From: Mycobacterium terramassiliense
Lineage (GTDB): Bacteria > Actinomycetota > Actinomycetes > Mycobacteriales > Mycobacteriaceae
NCBI RefSeq assembly: GCF_900157385.1
Contig: NZ_LT717700.1
Location: forward strand, 1,114,029-1,178,028
DNA: 64,000 bases
Direction: 5' to 3'
In this document: positions 22,391-33,289 of the stretch, piece by piece
Layout: every line of letters starts with the position of its first letter
How positions within the stretch are numbered: the stretch's first letter is position 1
Translations under genes and position numbers: made by a program
Notes under the pieces: generated by a model
Seen by the model: only the letters and a program-made list of their open reading frames with translations
The model's database searches: none
Told to the model about the DNA's origin: nothing

Positions 22391-23281
22391 ATGCAGATCG
22401 TCACCCTGACCGACCCGCGCTCGCCGGTGGCCGCGCAGTTCGTGCCCGAGGCGGGCATGATCGGCACCTCGTTGACCGACTCCGGCACCGAACTCCTCGG
22501 CCAGCGGCGCGGCCTGGAAGGCTATCTGGCGGCGGGCAAGACGATGGGAATCCCGATCCTGTATCCCTGGGCGAATCGGTTGGGCGGCAACACCTATACC
22601 GCGGAGAGCGCGACGGTGACGCTCGCGCCCGGCGAAAACGGCGTGCGCGCCGACCCCAACGGGTTGCCCATCCACGGCACCCTGGCCGCCTATCCCGGCT
22701 GGCGGGTCACGGCGCAGTCCGAGAACGAGTTGAGCGCCGAGGTCGATTTCGGCGCCGACCCGAAGTTGCTGGCCAGCTTTCCCTATCCACACGTGCTCGC
22801 GGTGACGGTGCGGCTGGCCGAACGGGCGCTGACCGTCGGGACCACGATCACCGCGACCGGCGACACTTCGGTTCCGCTGTGCTTCGGTTTTCATCCCTAC
22901 CTGCGCCTGCCCGGCGTGCCGCGCGGCGAGTGGGTCATCGAGACGCCGCCGTTGCGGCACGTGTTGCTGGACGACAGGGGGCTGCCCACCGGCGAATCGG
23001 AACCACGGCCCGCAAGGGAAGAAGCGTTGGGCGACAAGGCCTTTGACGATGCCTACGACGAGGTCGCCGACGGCGTGGTGTTCGCGGTGTCCGGCGGCGG
23101 CCGCCGCCTGGAGGTGCACTTCGAGCGGGGCTATCCGGCGGCGCAGATCTTCGCGCCGCTCGCCGAAGAGGTGGTGTGCTTCGAGCCGATGACCGCGCCT
23201 ACCGACGCGCTGCGTCGCGGCGGCTACCGGTGCGCGCGCCCGGGCGAGCCGGCGTTCGCGGTGTTCTCGATCCGCGTCTGA
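22391..23281 (+). CDS. Aldose 1-epimerase family protein
   Basis: A 296-residue GalM-fold protein. Characteristic histidines appear in PIHGTLA (near residue 95) and CFGFHPYLRLPG (near residue 170). The C-terminal part carries the ERGYPAAQIFAP and CFEPMTAPTDAL segments expected for the glutamate base. It interconverts alpha and beta sugar anomers; the sugar is unknown. It follows the flavohemoglobin-like gene by 13 bases, so they are probably co-transcribed. Its stop codon directly abuts the hspR stop, with no base between. Confidence 0.87.
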   Translation: MQIVTLTDPRSPVAAQFVPEAGMIGTSLTDSGTELLGQRRGLEGYLAAGKTMGIPILYPWANRLGGNTYTAESATVTLAPGENGVRADPNGLPIHGTLAAYPGWRVTAQSENELSAEVDFGADPKLLASFPYPHVLAVTVRLAERALTVGTTITATGDTSVPLCFGFHPYLRLPGVPRGEWVIETPPLRHVLLDDRGLPTGESEPRPAREEALGDKAFDDAYDEVADGVVFAVSGGGRRLEVHFERGYPAAQIFAPLAEEVVCFEPMTAPTDALRRGGYRCARPGEPAFAVFSIRV

Positions 23282-23683
23282 TCAGGCGCGGCTTCCGCCC
23301 TTACGCGGCTGCCACACCACCACGGCGGTGCTCTTGGGCGCCACGACGAGGTCGCGGCGCTGGCCGGCGCGCACCTGCGCCAGCTCCTCGGTCAGCTCCT
23401 TCACGCGCGCCTGCAGGGCCTCCACGTGGTTGGTCAGCTCGATGATGCGCTTGATGCCGGCCAGGTTGACGCCCTCGTCCTGCGACAGCCGCTGCACCTC
23501 GCGCAGCAGGTTGACGTCGTGTTCCGAATAGCGGCGCCCCCCACCGGAAGTCCGCCTCGGGCTGACCAGCCCGAGGCGGTCATAGGTGCGCAGCGTCTGC
23601 GCGTGCATGCCGGCCAGTTCGGCTGCCACCGAGATCAGGAAGGTACGTGCCTCCTCCTTGCGGTTCCTCGAGCCTCTGGCCAT
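23282..23683 (-). CDS. hspR: HspR, MerR-family heat-shock repressor
   Basis: A 133-residue MerR-type repressor with a winged helix (VAAELAGMHAQTLRTYDRLG, then SGGGRRYSEHDVNLLREVQ) and a C-terminal helical region for dimerisation. It binds HAIR inverted repeats and represses dnaK and clpB, needing DnaK as a partner. It is the last gene of the dnaK operon; its ATG overlaps the dnaJ stop (TGATG), so it is made together with the chaperones. Three HAIR sites in this window are its likely targets. Confidence 0.95.
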   Translation of the reverse strand: MARGSRNRKEEARTFLISVAAELAGMHAQTLRTYDRLGLVSPRRTSGGGRRYSEHDVNLLREVQRLSQDEGVNLAGIKRIIELTNHVEALQARVKELTEELAQVRAGQRRDLVVAPKSTAVVVWQPRKGGSRA

Positions 23684-24861
23684 CAGCGGTTACCCGCCCA
23701 TCCGGCGCGCGGATTGAAACCACTGGACCGCTCGGCCGCCGCGTAGGCCTCCAGCGCCTCCTGCGCGGCGCCCTCCACGTTCGGCGGCACGGCCACCTTG
23801 ACGGTGACGAGTAGATCGCCGTTGCCCCCGCCACGCTTGGGCACGCCGCGTCCGCGCACCCGCAGGATGCGGCCGTCGGCGGTGCCCTTGGGCACCCGGA
23901 CGCCGACCTTGCCGTCCAGTGTGGGAACCGAAAGCGTTGAGCCCAAAGCCAACTCGGAGAAACTCACGGGCACGGTCACGGTGAGGTCGTCGCCGTCGCG
24001 GCCGAACACCTTGTCCGGTCGCACGTGCACCGTCACGTACAGGTCACCCGACGGCGCCCCGCGCAACCCGGCCTCGCCCTGCCCGGGCAACCGGATCCGC
24101 TGACCGTCCTCGACGCCGGGCGGGATCCGCACGTTGATGGTGCGGGTCCGGGTGGTCACCCCGGTGCCTTTGCACTCGTCGCAGGGGTGCTCGATGATCG
24201 AGCCACTGCCCCGGCAATCGGTGCAGGGTTCGGAGAACCCGAACGCCCCCTGGTTGCGGTTGATCACCCCGGAGCCGTTGCAGCTGGGGCACACCTTCGG
24301 GCTGGTGCCCGGGCGCGCGCCGCTGCCGTGGCAGTTGGTGCACGGCGCCGGGCTGGTCAGCCGCAGCGGCATCGCCACGCCCTTGGCGGCCTCGACGAAG
24401 TCGAGTTCGGTCTCGGTTTCCAGGTCGTTGCCGCGTCGCGGCCGGCTGGGGCGGGGACCGGCGCCGCGGCCGAACAGGCCGCCGAACAGGTCACCGATGT
24501 TGGCGCCGCCGCTTCGGCCGGCGGCGTCGAACAGATCGCTGAGGTTGAACTCGGCGCCATCGCCGCCGACGTTGAAGCTAAAGCCGCTGCCACCGTCGAA
24601 CCGGCGCCCGCCGAACCCGCCGCCGGCGAACAGGCGGCGGGTTTCGTCGTACTCCTTGCGCTTGGCCGGATCCGACAGGACGTTGTGCGCCTCCGACACC
24701 GCCTTGAATCGCTCACCGGCGGCGGGGTTGTCGGGATTCGCGTCGGGATGCAGGTCGCGCGCTAGCTTGCGGTAGGCGCGCTTGATCTCTTCCGGGCTGG
24801 CGTCAGAGGAGACGCCCAGCTCCTTATAGAAGTCCTTTTCGACCCACTCGCGCTGGGCCAT
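23683..24861 (-). CDS. dnaJ1: DnaJ co-chaperone (DnaJ1)
   Basis: A 392-residue type I Hsp40. The J domain (residues 8-75) has the HPD motif (RDLHPDANP), then a Gly/Phe-rich linker. The zinc-binding region has four CxxCxGxG repeats ([32 protein letters not shown]), then the C-terminal substrate domains. It stimulates DnaK ATPase and delivers unfolded clients. It lies 56 bases after grpE. Confidence 0.96.
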   Translation of the reverse strand: MAQREWVEKDFYKELGVSSDASPEEIKRAYRKLARDLHPDANPDNPAAGERFKAVSEAHNVLSDPAKRKEYDETRRLFAGGGFGGRRFDGGSGFSFNVGGDGAEFNLSDLFDAAGRSGGANIGDLFGGLFGRGAGPRPSRPRRGNDLETETELDFVEAAKGVAMPLRLTSPAPCTNCHGSGARPGTSPKVCPSCNGSGVINRNQGAFGFSEPCTDCRGSGSIIEHPCDECKGTGVTTRTRTINVRIPPGVEDGQRIRLPGQGEAGLRGAPSGDLYVTVHVRPDKVFGRDGDDLTVTVPVSFSELALGSTLSVPTLDGKVGVRVPKGTADGRILRVRGRGVPKRGGGNGDLLVTVKVAVPPNVEGAAQEALEAYAAAERSSGFNPRAGWAGNR

Positions 24862-24917
24862 ACCGCGTCACCCCCTTTCACCTTTCTCTATGGATTTGTC
24901 GTATGTGATTTTTATGC

Positions 24918-25564
24918 CTAGTCACCCGCGGTGTCGGCGTTATCGCCCGTGTCGGGTTGTCGGGTTTCGGCCGGATCGCCGGCGGGCGCCTCGCCGCCGT
25001 CGCCCGCGACCGTGTCCACGACCCCCACCAGCGCGTGCCGCAGCACCTGGTCGCCCAGCTTGTAGCCCTGGCGCATGACGGTGCCGATCACCGGCTTGGA
25101 GCCGTCGGCGCCGTCGCCCTCGTGCTGGACGGCCTCGTGCAGCACCGGGTCGAAGTCCTCGCCCTCCTCGCCGAACGCCGTCAGGCCGAGACCGGTCAGC
25201 GCGCTGTCCAGCTTGTCGGCCACCGACTTCAGCGGGCCGGATTCCAGGTCGCCGTGCTTGCGCGCCCGATCGAGATCGTCGAGCACGCCCAGCAATTGGC
25301 TGACGACGGCGGCCTTGGCCCGGTCCGCGGCGGCCTGCTGGTCGCGCAGCGCCCTTTTGCGGTAGTTGGTGAAGTCGGCCTGCACCCGTTGCAGATCGGC
25401 CGTCAGCTCGGCGATCTTGTCGGCGCTCTCACCCTTGCCGGCCGGCGCCGTCCCTCCCGGCGCCCCGCTTGGTTCGGGGCCGGGAGGGACGTGCCGTACT
25501 TCGCCGGTCTCGGGATCGATCCGCCGCTTGTCGGTGACCGTCACCTGTTCCGGGTTGCCCTCGC

Positions 25565-25568
<4 letters not shown>
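24918..25568 (-). CDS. grpE: GrpE nucleotide-exchange factor
   Basis: A 216-residue GrpE. A long N-terminal helix (about residues 50-100) with [16 protein letters not shown] is followed by the beta domain ([30 protein letters not shown]), the family signature. It exchanges ADP for ATP on DnaK. The N-terminal tail is poorly structured and ends in a Pro/Gly stretch. GTG start at 25568 overlaps the dnaK stop (GTGA), so translation is coupled. Confidence 0.95.
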
Positions 25569-27430
<1,862 letters not shown>

Positions 27431-27473
27431 AGTGATTCCTCCTGATTGTGTAGAGCATTTCTGGTGCCACTAT

Positions 27474-27494
27474 GCTGAGTGAACCCGGCTCAAG
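27474..27494. promoter_or_regulatory. HAIR site 1 upstream of dnaK
   Basis: On the minus strand CTTGAGC, 7 bases, ACTCAGC, one or two bases from the HspR consensus. It is 44 bases upstream of the dnaK start, placed to block the promoter. Confidence 0.82.
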
Positions 27495-27528
27495 ACTGCC
27501 CTTCCGGGCTCCCTGGTGTCAACCCAGG

Positions 27529-27549
27529 ATTGAGCCTGATTCACTCAAC
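27529..27549. promoter_or_regulatory. HAIR site 2 upstream of dnaK
   Basis: ATTGAGC, 7 bases, ACTCAAC. It is 55 bases from the first site, so two HspR dimers could bind the dnaK control region, as reported for other actinobacteria with several HAIR sites. Confidence 0.82.
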
Positions 27550-27636
27550 TTGTCGATGATGCTAACGGCGGGCTGCGGCGTCTTGTTCCCGGGGGTGTCC
27601 ACCAATTGCGCGCTGGGTGTGCGGTGTGGGCTTCGG

Positions 27637-27686
27637 GTGTGCGCTGAGGGCGGAAAAACGCGCCGAATCGCGCCCTACGCTCACAC
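27637..27686. terminator. Imperfect 16-bp inverted repeat, possible terminator
   Basis: GTGTGCGCTGAGGGCG (27637-27652) faces CGCCCTACGCTCACAC (27671-27686) with 18 bases between. It lies 10 bases downstream of the LysR stop, so a role in ending that transcript is plausible. No clear U-run follows, which is normal in mycobacteria. It resembles the GAGTGTG palindrome behind clpB. Confidence 0.5.
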
Positions 27687-27695
27687 GCACCGCCG

Positions 27696-28610
27696 TCACG
27701 GCACAGGCGGCGCCTCTTCCTCCGGGATCATCTCCTCGATCAGTGAAAACACCGCGCGGGTGGCCGCGCTGGCCGGGCGGAGCGCCGACATCGCGACGTA
27801 CAGGCGCCAGCAGATGTCGTGGTCGGAGATCCGGACCGTCGCCAGACCGGAATCGCCGATCTCGTCGAGGATGAACCGGCTGAGAAATCCGATCCCCAGG
27901 CCGTTGCGGATGTGGCTCGCGGTGGTGCCGATATCGGCGACCTCGAGCGCGACCATGCGCGGCACCCCCGCGGTGGCGAAGGCGCGGTCGACCACCGCCC
28001 GGTTGCCGTATCCCGGCGGCCCGTCGACGAACGACATCCCGGCCAGCTCGGCCAGGGGCACCGATTCCCGCCCCGCCAGCGGGTGACTCACCGGGACGAC
28101 CAACAGCAGCTCGAACGCGGCGACAAGGCGGGTGTGCAGGTCGGCCGGCGGCCCGTCGGGCAAGACGAGCAGGGCAACGTCGAGGTTGCCGTCGCGCAGT
28201 TGCTGCGCCAGGCCCGCGGAGCCGGCCCGGGCGAAGCGGACCTGGACCAACACGTCGGGATGCCGGGCGTACAGGTCCGCCAGCAGCGACGGCAGGTCGA
28301 TGTTGTTGATCGACATCAGCGTCCCGAGCCGGACGGTGCCGCGGACGGCCCCGACCGTGGCGACGACGGCCTCCTTGGCCGCGCGGGCTGCCTCGATGGT
28401 CGCGCGGGCGTGGGGTGCCAGCTCCCGTCCCGCCGGGGTGAGCGTCACCCCCGCCGAGCCGCGAACGAACAGTTCCGCGCCGAGCTCCCGTTCGAGCGCC
28501 TTGATGGTCGCCGACACCCCGGATTGGACAACGTGCAGCCTCTTGGCGGCGCGGGTGAAGCTGAGCGTGTCCGCGACGGCCAGAAAATAGTCCAACTGGC
28601 GAAGCTCCAC
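27696..28610 (-). CDS. LysR-family regulator
   Basis: A 304-residue LysR protein with the DNA-binding domain at the N terminus (ELRQLDYFLAVADTLSFTRA, then LHVVQSGVSATIKALE). The effector domain follows. GTG 28610 was chosen because homologs begin at ELRQLDYF; an ATG 11 codons upstream at 28643 is the alternative. It diverges from the aldehyde dehydrogenase gene, 126 bases away, so it probably controls that gene and the amidohydrolase. A TGATGG-CCA-CCATCA dyad lies just upstream. Confidence 0.87.
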   Translation of the reverse strand: MELRQLDYFLAVADTLSFTRAAKRLHVVQSGVSATIKALERELGAELFVRGSAGVTLTPAGRELAPHARATIEAARAAKEAVVATVGAVRGTVRLGTLMSINNIDLPSLLADLYARHPDVLVQVRFARAGSAGLAQQLRDGNLDVALLVLPDGPPADLHTRLVAAFELLLVVPVSHPLAGRESVPLAELAGMSFVDGPPGYGNRAVVDRAFATAGVPRMVALEVADIGTTASHIRNGLGIGFLSRFILDEIGDSGLATVRISDHDICWRLYVAMSALRPASAATRAVFSLIEEMIPEEEAPPVP

Positions 28611-28630
28611 CCAGCAATTATCACCGCCGA

Positions 28631-28645
28631 TGATGGCCACCATCA
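28631..28645. promoter_or_regulatory. Dyad between LysR gene and aldehyde dehydrogenase gene
   Basis: TGATGG, CCA, CCATCA in the 126-bp divergent spacer. Further down, GCAATT occurs twice in the same direction in the run before the dehydrogenase start. One of these is a plausible LysR site, but none has a clean T-N11-A form. Confidence 0.4.
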
Positions 28646-28736
28646 GAAATTTTCGTTGGCGCCCGACGGTTGGGGCAATTTAGCGTTCGCAATTGGCTCG
28701 CGTCGATCCAATCCCCCCAACCGGACGGTGCGCTTT

Positions 28737-30227
28737 ATGAATGTGCAAGCTCCCAGTCTCAGAAGGACTCGGACCCGCTGGTCCTCGGCGTCCACCGACG
28801 ACCAATTCGTCGTGGAGAACCCGGCAACGGGCCAGACGGTCGCCGTCGTCCAGGGGGCCGGGCCCGAAGAGGTGGACCAGGCCGTCCGCCGCGCCCACGC
28901 CGCCCACCTGAACTGGAAACAGCGCCCGGCCCGCGAACGCGGCCGCTACCTGCGGCAGGTCGCCGACGTCCTCCGCGCCCACGCCGACGAGATCGCCGCC
29001 CTGGAGACCCTGGAGATGGGCAAGCCGATCACCCAGGCGCGCAATTTCGACGTGCAGGCCGCGATCGCGATCTTCGAGTACTTCGGCGGCTTGGTGGAGG
29101 CGCTGCCCAGCCAGGCCCGCGACTACGGCCCGGTGCTGGACGTGACCACCCTGGAGCCGTACGGGGTGATCGCATGCATCGTGCCGTTCAACTGGCCGCC
29201 CATCCACACCGCCGGGAAGGTCGCGCCGGCACTGGCCGTCGGCAACGCCGTCGTGCTCAAGCCACCGGAGCAGACGCCGTCGGTGGTGTTGCGCATGGTT
29301 GAACTGATCCAGTCGGTCCTGCCGGACGGTGTCGTGCAGGCCGTCCCCGGCAAGGGTGAGGTGGGCGCCGCGCTGGCCGGGCACCGGATGGTGGGCAAGG
29401 TTTCCTTCACCGGGTCGCCGCGCACGGGCGCGGCGGTGCTGCGGACCGCGGCGGGCAACCTGACCCCGGCGCTGATGGAACTCGGCGGCAAGAACCCGCT
29501 GGTGGTCTTCGACGACGCCGACCAGCACGAGGCGCTGCTGGCCGCCGTCGACGGCGGCTTTTTCAACCAGGGCGAGGCCTGCACCGCGGCATCGCGAATC
29601 CTGGTGCAGGAGAGCGTGTATGCGGAGTTCGAGGCCAAGTTGTGCGCCGCGGTGAGCCGGCTGAGGGTGGGCGACGGCGCCGACCCCAACACCGACGTCG
29701 GGCCGCTGGTCACCCGCAAACAGCAAAAGCAGGTCCTGGACTACCTGCGGATCGGCGTGGCCGAAGGCGCCCGCATCGCGGCCCAGGCGCCGCTGCCCGA
29801 CGATCCCCGGCTGGCCGACGGCTTCTACGTTCCGCCGACCGTGCTGACCGACGTGACCCCCGCCATGCGGGTCGCCCGCGACGAGATCTTCGGCCCGGTG
29901 GTCACCCTGATGCCGTTCACCGACGAGGACGAGGCGGTGCGCATCGCCAACGCCACGCCCTTCGGCCTCGTTGCGGCGGTGTTCACCCGGGACGGCGACC
30001 GCGCGCTGCGGGTGAGCCGGCGGATCCGGGCCGGCGCCGTCTTCGTCAACAACTATCACCGCATTGCGATCGGCACCGGGTTCGGCGGGGTCGGCCACAG
30101 CGGCTTCGGGCGCGAGCACGCCCGGGAGACGCTGGCCGAGTACGGCTACACCAAGACGATTCGGCTGGCCGCCAATCGCGACGAGCTGTCCTACTGGAGC
30201 GCCGCGGCCAGGGTGCTGGCGGGCTGA
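28737..30227 (+). CDS. NAD(P)-dependent aldehyde dehydrogenase
   Basis: A 496-residue aldehyde dehydrogenase. The catalytic cysteine is C282 in FFNQGEACTAASR and the general base is E248 in LMELGGKNP. The cofactor segment PFNWPPIHTAGKVAPALAVG is intact. The usual QCC or QVC pair is replaced by EAC. The ATG at 28737 was chosen, although the frame stays open far upstream, because the aldehyde dehydrogenase homology starts there and it lies outside the divergent LysR gene. Its stop overlaps the next start (TGATG). Confidence 0.9.
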   Translation: MNVQAPSLRRTRTRWSSASTDDQFVVENPATGQTVAVVQGAGPEEVDQAVRRAHAAHLNWKQRPARERGRYLRQVADVLRAHADEIAALETLEMGKPITQARNFDVQAAIAIFEYFGGLVEALPSQARDYGPVLDVTTLEPYGVIACIVPFNWPPIHTAGKVAPALAVGNAVVLKPPEQTPSVVLRMVELIQSVLPDGVVQAVPGKGEVGAALAGHRMVGKVSFTGSPRTGAAVLRTAAGNLTPALMELGGKNPLVVFDDADQHEALLAAVDGGFFNQGEACTAASRILVQESVYAEFEAKLCAAVSRLRVGDGADPNTDVGPLVTRKQQKQVLDYLRIGVAEGARIAAQAPLPDDPRLADGFYVPPTVLTDVTPAMRVARDEIFGPVVTLMPFTDEDEAVRIANATPFGLVAAVFTRDGDRALRVSRRIRAGAVFVNNYHRIAIGTGFGGVGHSGFGREHARETLAEYGYTKTIRLAANRDELSYWSAAARVLAG

Positions 30228-31177
30228 TGCGGACGATAGCCCTCGAAGAGCACTACGCCACAACCGAATTCCTGGCCGGGCCGGGCCGCTGGCTCGCGTC
30301 GCGCGCCGGCATCGTCGAACCGATCAGCGATCTCGGCGACGGCCGCATCGCGGCGATGGACGATGCGGGCGTCGACGTGGCGGTGCTGTCGCTGGCCGCA
30401 CCGGGCGTCGAACAGCTGGAGGGCCCGGAGGCCGTGCGGCTCGCCCGCGAGTGCAACGACGAGCTCGTCGCGGCGTGCGGGCGGTACCCGGATCGGCTGG
30501 CCGGCTTCGCCGCGCTGCCCATCAGCGCGCCCGAGGCGGCCGCCGAGGAACTGGAGCGGGTGGTGCGCCAGCACGGCTTCGTCGGCGCCGCGATCAACGG
30601 GCACAGCCGGGGGCGCTACCTGGACGACCGGTTCTTCGATCCGGTCCTGTCGCGGGCGGCCGACCTGCGCGTCCCGATCTATTTGCACCCGACCATCCCG
30701 CCGCCGGCCGTCATCGAATCGAGCTACGCGGGGTTTTCGACGGAGGTCACGTTCGCGCTCGCCACGGTGGGCTGGGGGTGGCACATCAACACCGCCACGC
30801 ACGTGCTGCGCCTGATCCTCGGTGGCGTGTTCGACCGCTACCCCGACCTGCAATTGATCATCGGGCACATGGGGGAAGCGACGTCGTTCATGTTGCCGCG
30901 GTTCGACGCGACGCTGAAACCGGACCTGACCGGACTGCGTCACCCGGTCAGCACCTATCTGCGGCACAACGTGAACTACACCTTCGCCAACTTCAACGAC
31001 GAGGCGACCTACGCCAACCTGGTCGCGCACGTCGGCCTTGAGCGAGTGTGCTTTTCGGCCGATTACCCATTCGGGTCGATGCAGGCCGCCCGCGAGTTCC
31101 TCGACGGCCTGGCGCTCGCCGACGACGATCGGGCGCTCATCAGCCACGGCAACGCCGAACGGTTGCTGCGCCTGTAG
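30227..31177 (+). CDS. Amidohydrolase of the ACMSD/aromatic decarboxylase group
   Basis: A 316-residue TIM-barrel metal enzyme. It starts RTIALEEHYATTEF, with the E-x-H metal motif of 2,6-dihydroxybenzoate-type decarboxylases, then YLHPTIPP, IIGHMGEATSFMLPR and FSADYPFGS, which supply the remaining histidine and aspartate ligands. The family decarboxylates aromatic acids without cofactor or hydrolyses related compounds. With the aldehyde dehydrogenase, an aromatic aldehyde to acid to phenol route is a reasonable inference. The two genes overlap by one base. Confidence 0.84.
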   Translation: MRTIALEEHYATTEFLAGPGRWLASRAGIVEPISDLGDGRIAAMDDAGVDVAVLSLAAPGVEQLEGPEAVRLARECNDELVAACGRYPDRLAGFAALPISAPEAAAEELERVVRQHGFVGAAINGHSRGRYLDDRFFDPVLSRAADLRVPIYLHPTIPPPAVIESSYAGFSTEVTFALATVGWGWHINTATHVLRLILGGVFDRYPDLQLIIGHMGEATSFMLPRFDATLKPDLTGLRHPVSTYLRHNVNYTFANFNDEATYANLVAHVGLERVCFSADYPFGSMQAAREFLDGLALADDDRALISHGNAERLLRL

Positions 31178-31258
31178 ATCCCGGTTTCCTACCGGCGAGC
31201 GGGTGCTGCATCCATGGGATAGCCTGAGCTGTCCCGCAGCCACCACGGCAGGAGCTCG

Positions 31259-32710
31259 ATGGCAGAGCCAGACACCGCCGCCACGCGGCTCGCGCGCGAA
31301 GACGAGGGCTACCACAAGAGCCTCAAAAACCGCCAGATCCAGATGATCGCCCTGGGCGGCGCCATCGGAACCGGCCTCTTCCTCGGTGCCGGCGGGCGGC
31401 TCGCCTCGGCTGGACCGGGGCTGTTTGTGGTCTACGGAGTCTGCGGCATCTTCGTGTTCCTGATCCTGCGCGCGCTCGGCGAGCTGGTGCTGCACCGCCC
31501 GTCGACGGGATCGTTCGTGTCGTACTCCCGCGAATTCTTCGGCGAGAAGCTGGCTTTCGTCGCCGGCTGGATGTACGTCCTGAACTGGTCGATGACGGGG
31601 ATCGTGGACACCACCGCGATCGCGCACTACTGCCACTACTGGAACGCCTTCCACGCCATCCCGCAGTGGACCATCGCGTTGTTCGCGCTGCTGCTGGTGC
31701 TCTCGATGAACCTGATCTCGGTCAAGGCCTTCGGTGAGCTGGAGTTCTGGGCCTCGTTGATCAAGGTGCTGGCGCTGGTGACCTTCCTCGTCGTCGGCGC
31801 GGTCTTTCTGATCGGGCGCTTCAAGATCGACGGTCACGACACCGGCACGGGGCTGTGGAGCACCCACGGCGGGCTGGTGCCGACCGGTGTGCTGCCGCTG
31901 GTGCTCGTCACCTCCGGCGTGGTGTTCGCCTACGCCGCCATCGAACTCGTCGGCATCGCGGCCGGGGAAACCGCCGACCCGGAGAAGGTCATGCCGCGCG
32001 CGATCAACTCGGTGGTGTTCCGCATCGCGGTCTTCTACATCGGGTCCACCATCCTGCTGGGCCTGCTGCTGCCCTATACCGCCTATAAGGCCAACGTCAG
32101 CCCGTTCGTGACGTTCTTCTCCAAGGCCGGCGTCAGCGGGGCGGGCAGCGTGATGAACGTGGTGGTGCTGACCGCCGCGCTGTCGAGCCTGAACGCGGGC
32201 CTTTACTCCACGGGCCGCATCCTGCGGTCGATGGCGATCAACGGCAGCGGCCCGAAGTTCACCGCGCCGATGTCGAAGCGGGGCGTGCCGTACCGCGGGA
32301 TCTTGCTCACCAGCGCGGTGGGGTTGTTGGGCATCGTGCTCAACGCCGTCAAGCCGAGCCAGGCGTTCGAAATCGTGCTGCACATCGCGGCCATCGGCAT
32401 CGTGTTCGCCTGGGGGACGATCGTGGCGAGCCAGCTGCAGTTCTACCGGCTGGCAAAGGCCGGGAGGGTGCAACGCCCGAAGTTCCGGATGCCGCTGTCG
32501 CCGTACAGCGGCTATCTCACCCTGGCCTTCCTGGCCGGCGTCGTGATCCTGATGTTCTTCGACAAGGTGCAGGGCCCGTACCTGATCGGGGCGACGGTTT
32601 TCGGCGTCCCCGCGCTCGTCGGGGGCTGGTTCCTGGTCCGCCATCGGGTCAGCGCCGCCGCCCAAGACGACGTGCCGGCCGCACCGGCTCAGGATTCGTC
32701 GATGTCCTGA
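31259..32710 (+). CDS. ansP2: Amino-acid permease (AnsP2-like)
   Basis: A 483-residue APC-family transporter with about 12 transmembrane helices. The first helix has [19 protein letters not shown], the family signature, then the [20 protein letters not shown] segment. GGAGCTCG lies just upstream of the ATG. It corresponds to Rv0346c, described as an asparagine/aspartate permease; substrate by homology only. Its last 22 bases overlap the convergent MobA-like gene. Confidence 0.9.
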   Translation: MAEPDTAATRLAREDEGYHKSLKNRQIQMIALGGAIGTGLFLGAGGRLASAGPGLFVVYGVCGIFVFLILRALGELVLHRPSTGSFVSYSREFFGEKLAFVAGWMYVLNWSMTGIVDTTAIAHYCHYWNAFHAIPQWTIALFALLLVLSMNLISVKAFGELEFWASLIKVLALVTFLVVGAVFLIGRFKIDGHDTGTGLWSTHGGLVPTGVLPLVLVTSGVVFAYAAIELVGIAAGETADPEKVMPRAINSVVFRIAVFYIGSTILLGLLLPYTAYKANVSPFVTFFSKAGVSGAGSVMNVVVLTAALSSLNAGLYSTGRILRSMAINGSGPKFTAPMSKRGVPYRGILLTSAVGLLGIVLNAVKPSQAFEIVLHIAAIGIVFAWGTIVASQLQFYRLAKAGRVQRPKFRMPLSPYSGYLTLAFLAGVVILMFFDKVQGPYLIGATVFGVPALVGGWFLVRHRVSAAAQDDVPAAPAQDSSMS

Positions 32711-33237
32711 CCGCCGGCGAGGTGACCGCACTCGACGTTCTCCACGTCCGACCTGCCGCCCAGGTAGGCCCCCGCGCCGCGATCCCCCTTCAGCCGCTCC
32801 AGCACCGCCGGCCAGTGCCGGCGCGCGATGACCACCGGGTGTCCGGGCCGCCCGCCGAAGTACGCGCGCGCCAGGCCGCTGGGGGACGACGCCGCGCGGG
32901 CCAGGACCCGTGCCACCACGGCGGGCCCGACGTCCGGGGTGTCGATGACGTGCAGCACCGCGTAGTCCGCCTGCGTGCGGTCGGCCTCCGCGAGCCCGGC
33001 GCGCACCGACGCACTCAGCCCGTCGCTCCAGTCCGGCGCGACGACCGCGGTGACCCCGGGCGGGGCCGTAACGTCCGCCGCCCCCAGGACCAGCACGACG
33101 CCGGCGCACCCGCCGCCTTGCAGTGCCCGAATCGCGGCGTCCAGCCAGCCCTCGACCAGCACCTTCGGCTTTCCGTAGCGCCGTCCCGCGCCCGCGGCGA
33201 GCAAGACACCGACGGCTATCGACTGTGATAACGCCAC
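32689..33237 (-). CDS. MobA/MocA-like nucleotidyltransferase
   Basis: A 182-residue protein with the NTP-transferase signature [20 protein letters not shown] at its N terminus and [13 protein letters not shown] further on. It is a second MobA/MocA-like protein in the window (see 5009-5584). It diverges, by 52 bases, from the second molybdenum hydroxylase operon, so it probably makes the dinucleotide cofactor for that enzyme. Confidence 0.8.
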   Translation of the reverse strand: MALSQSIAVGVLLAAGAGRRYGKPKVLVEGWLDAAIRALQGGGCAGVVLVLGAADVTAPPGVTAVVAPDWSDGLSASVRAGLAEADRTQADYAVLHVIDTPDVGPAVVARVLARAASSPSGLARAYFGGRPGHPVVIARRHWPAVLERLKGDRGAGAYLGGRSDVENVECGHLAGGQDIDES

Positions 33238-33289
33238 TCTCCTATGATGGCATCGTGGTTCTCATCAGGCGACAACCGGATGGAGCGCA

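Noticed and set aside
30191..33109. Minus-strand open frame of 972 codons across the amidohydrolase and permease
   Set aside because: It spans two real genes on the other strand and is low in hydrophobic residues; no domain.
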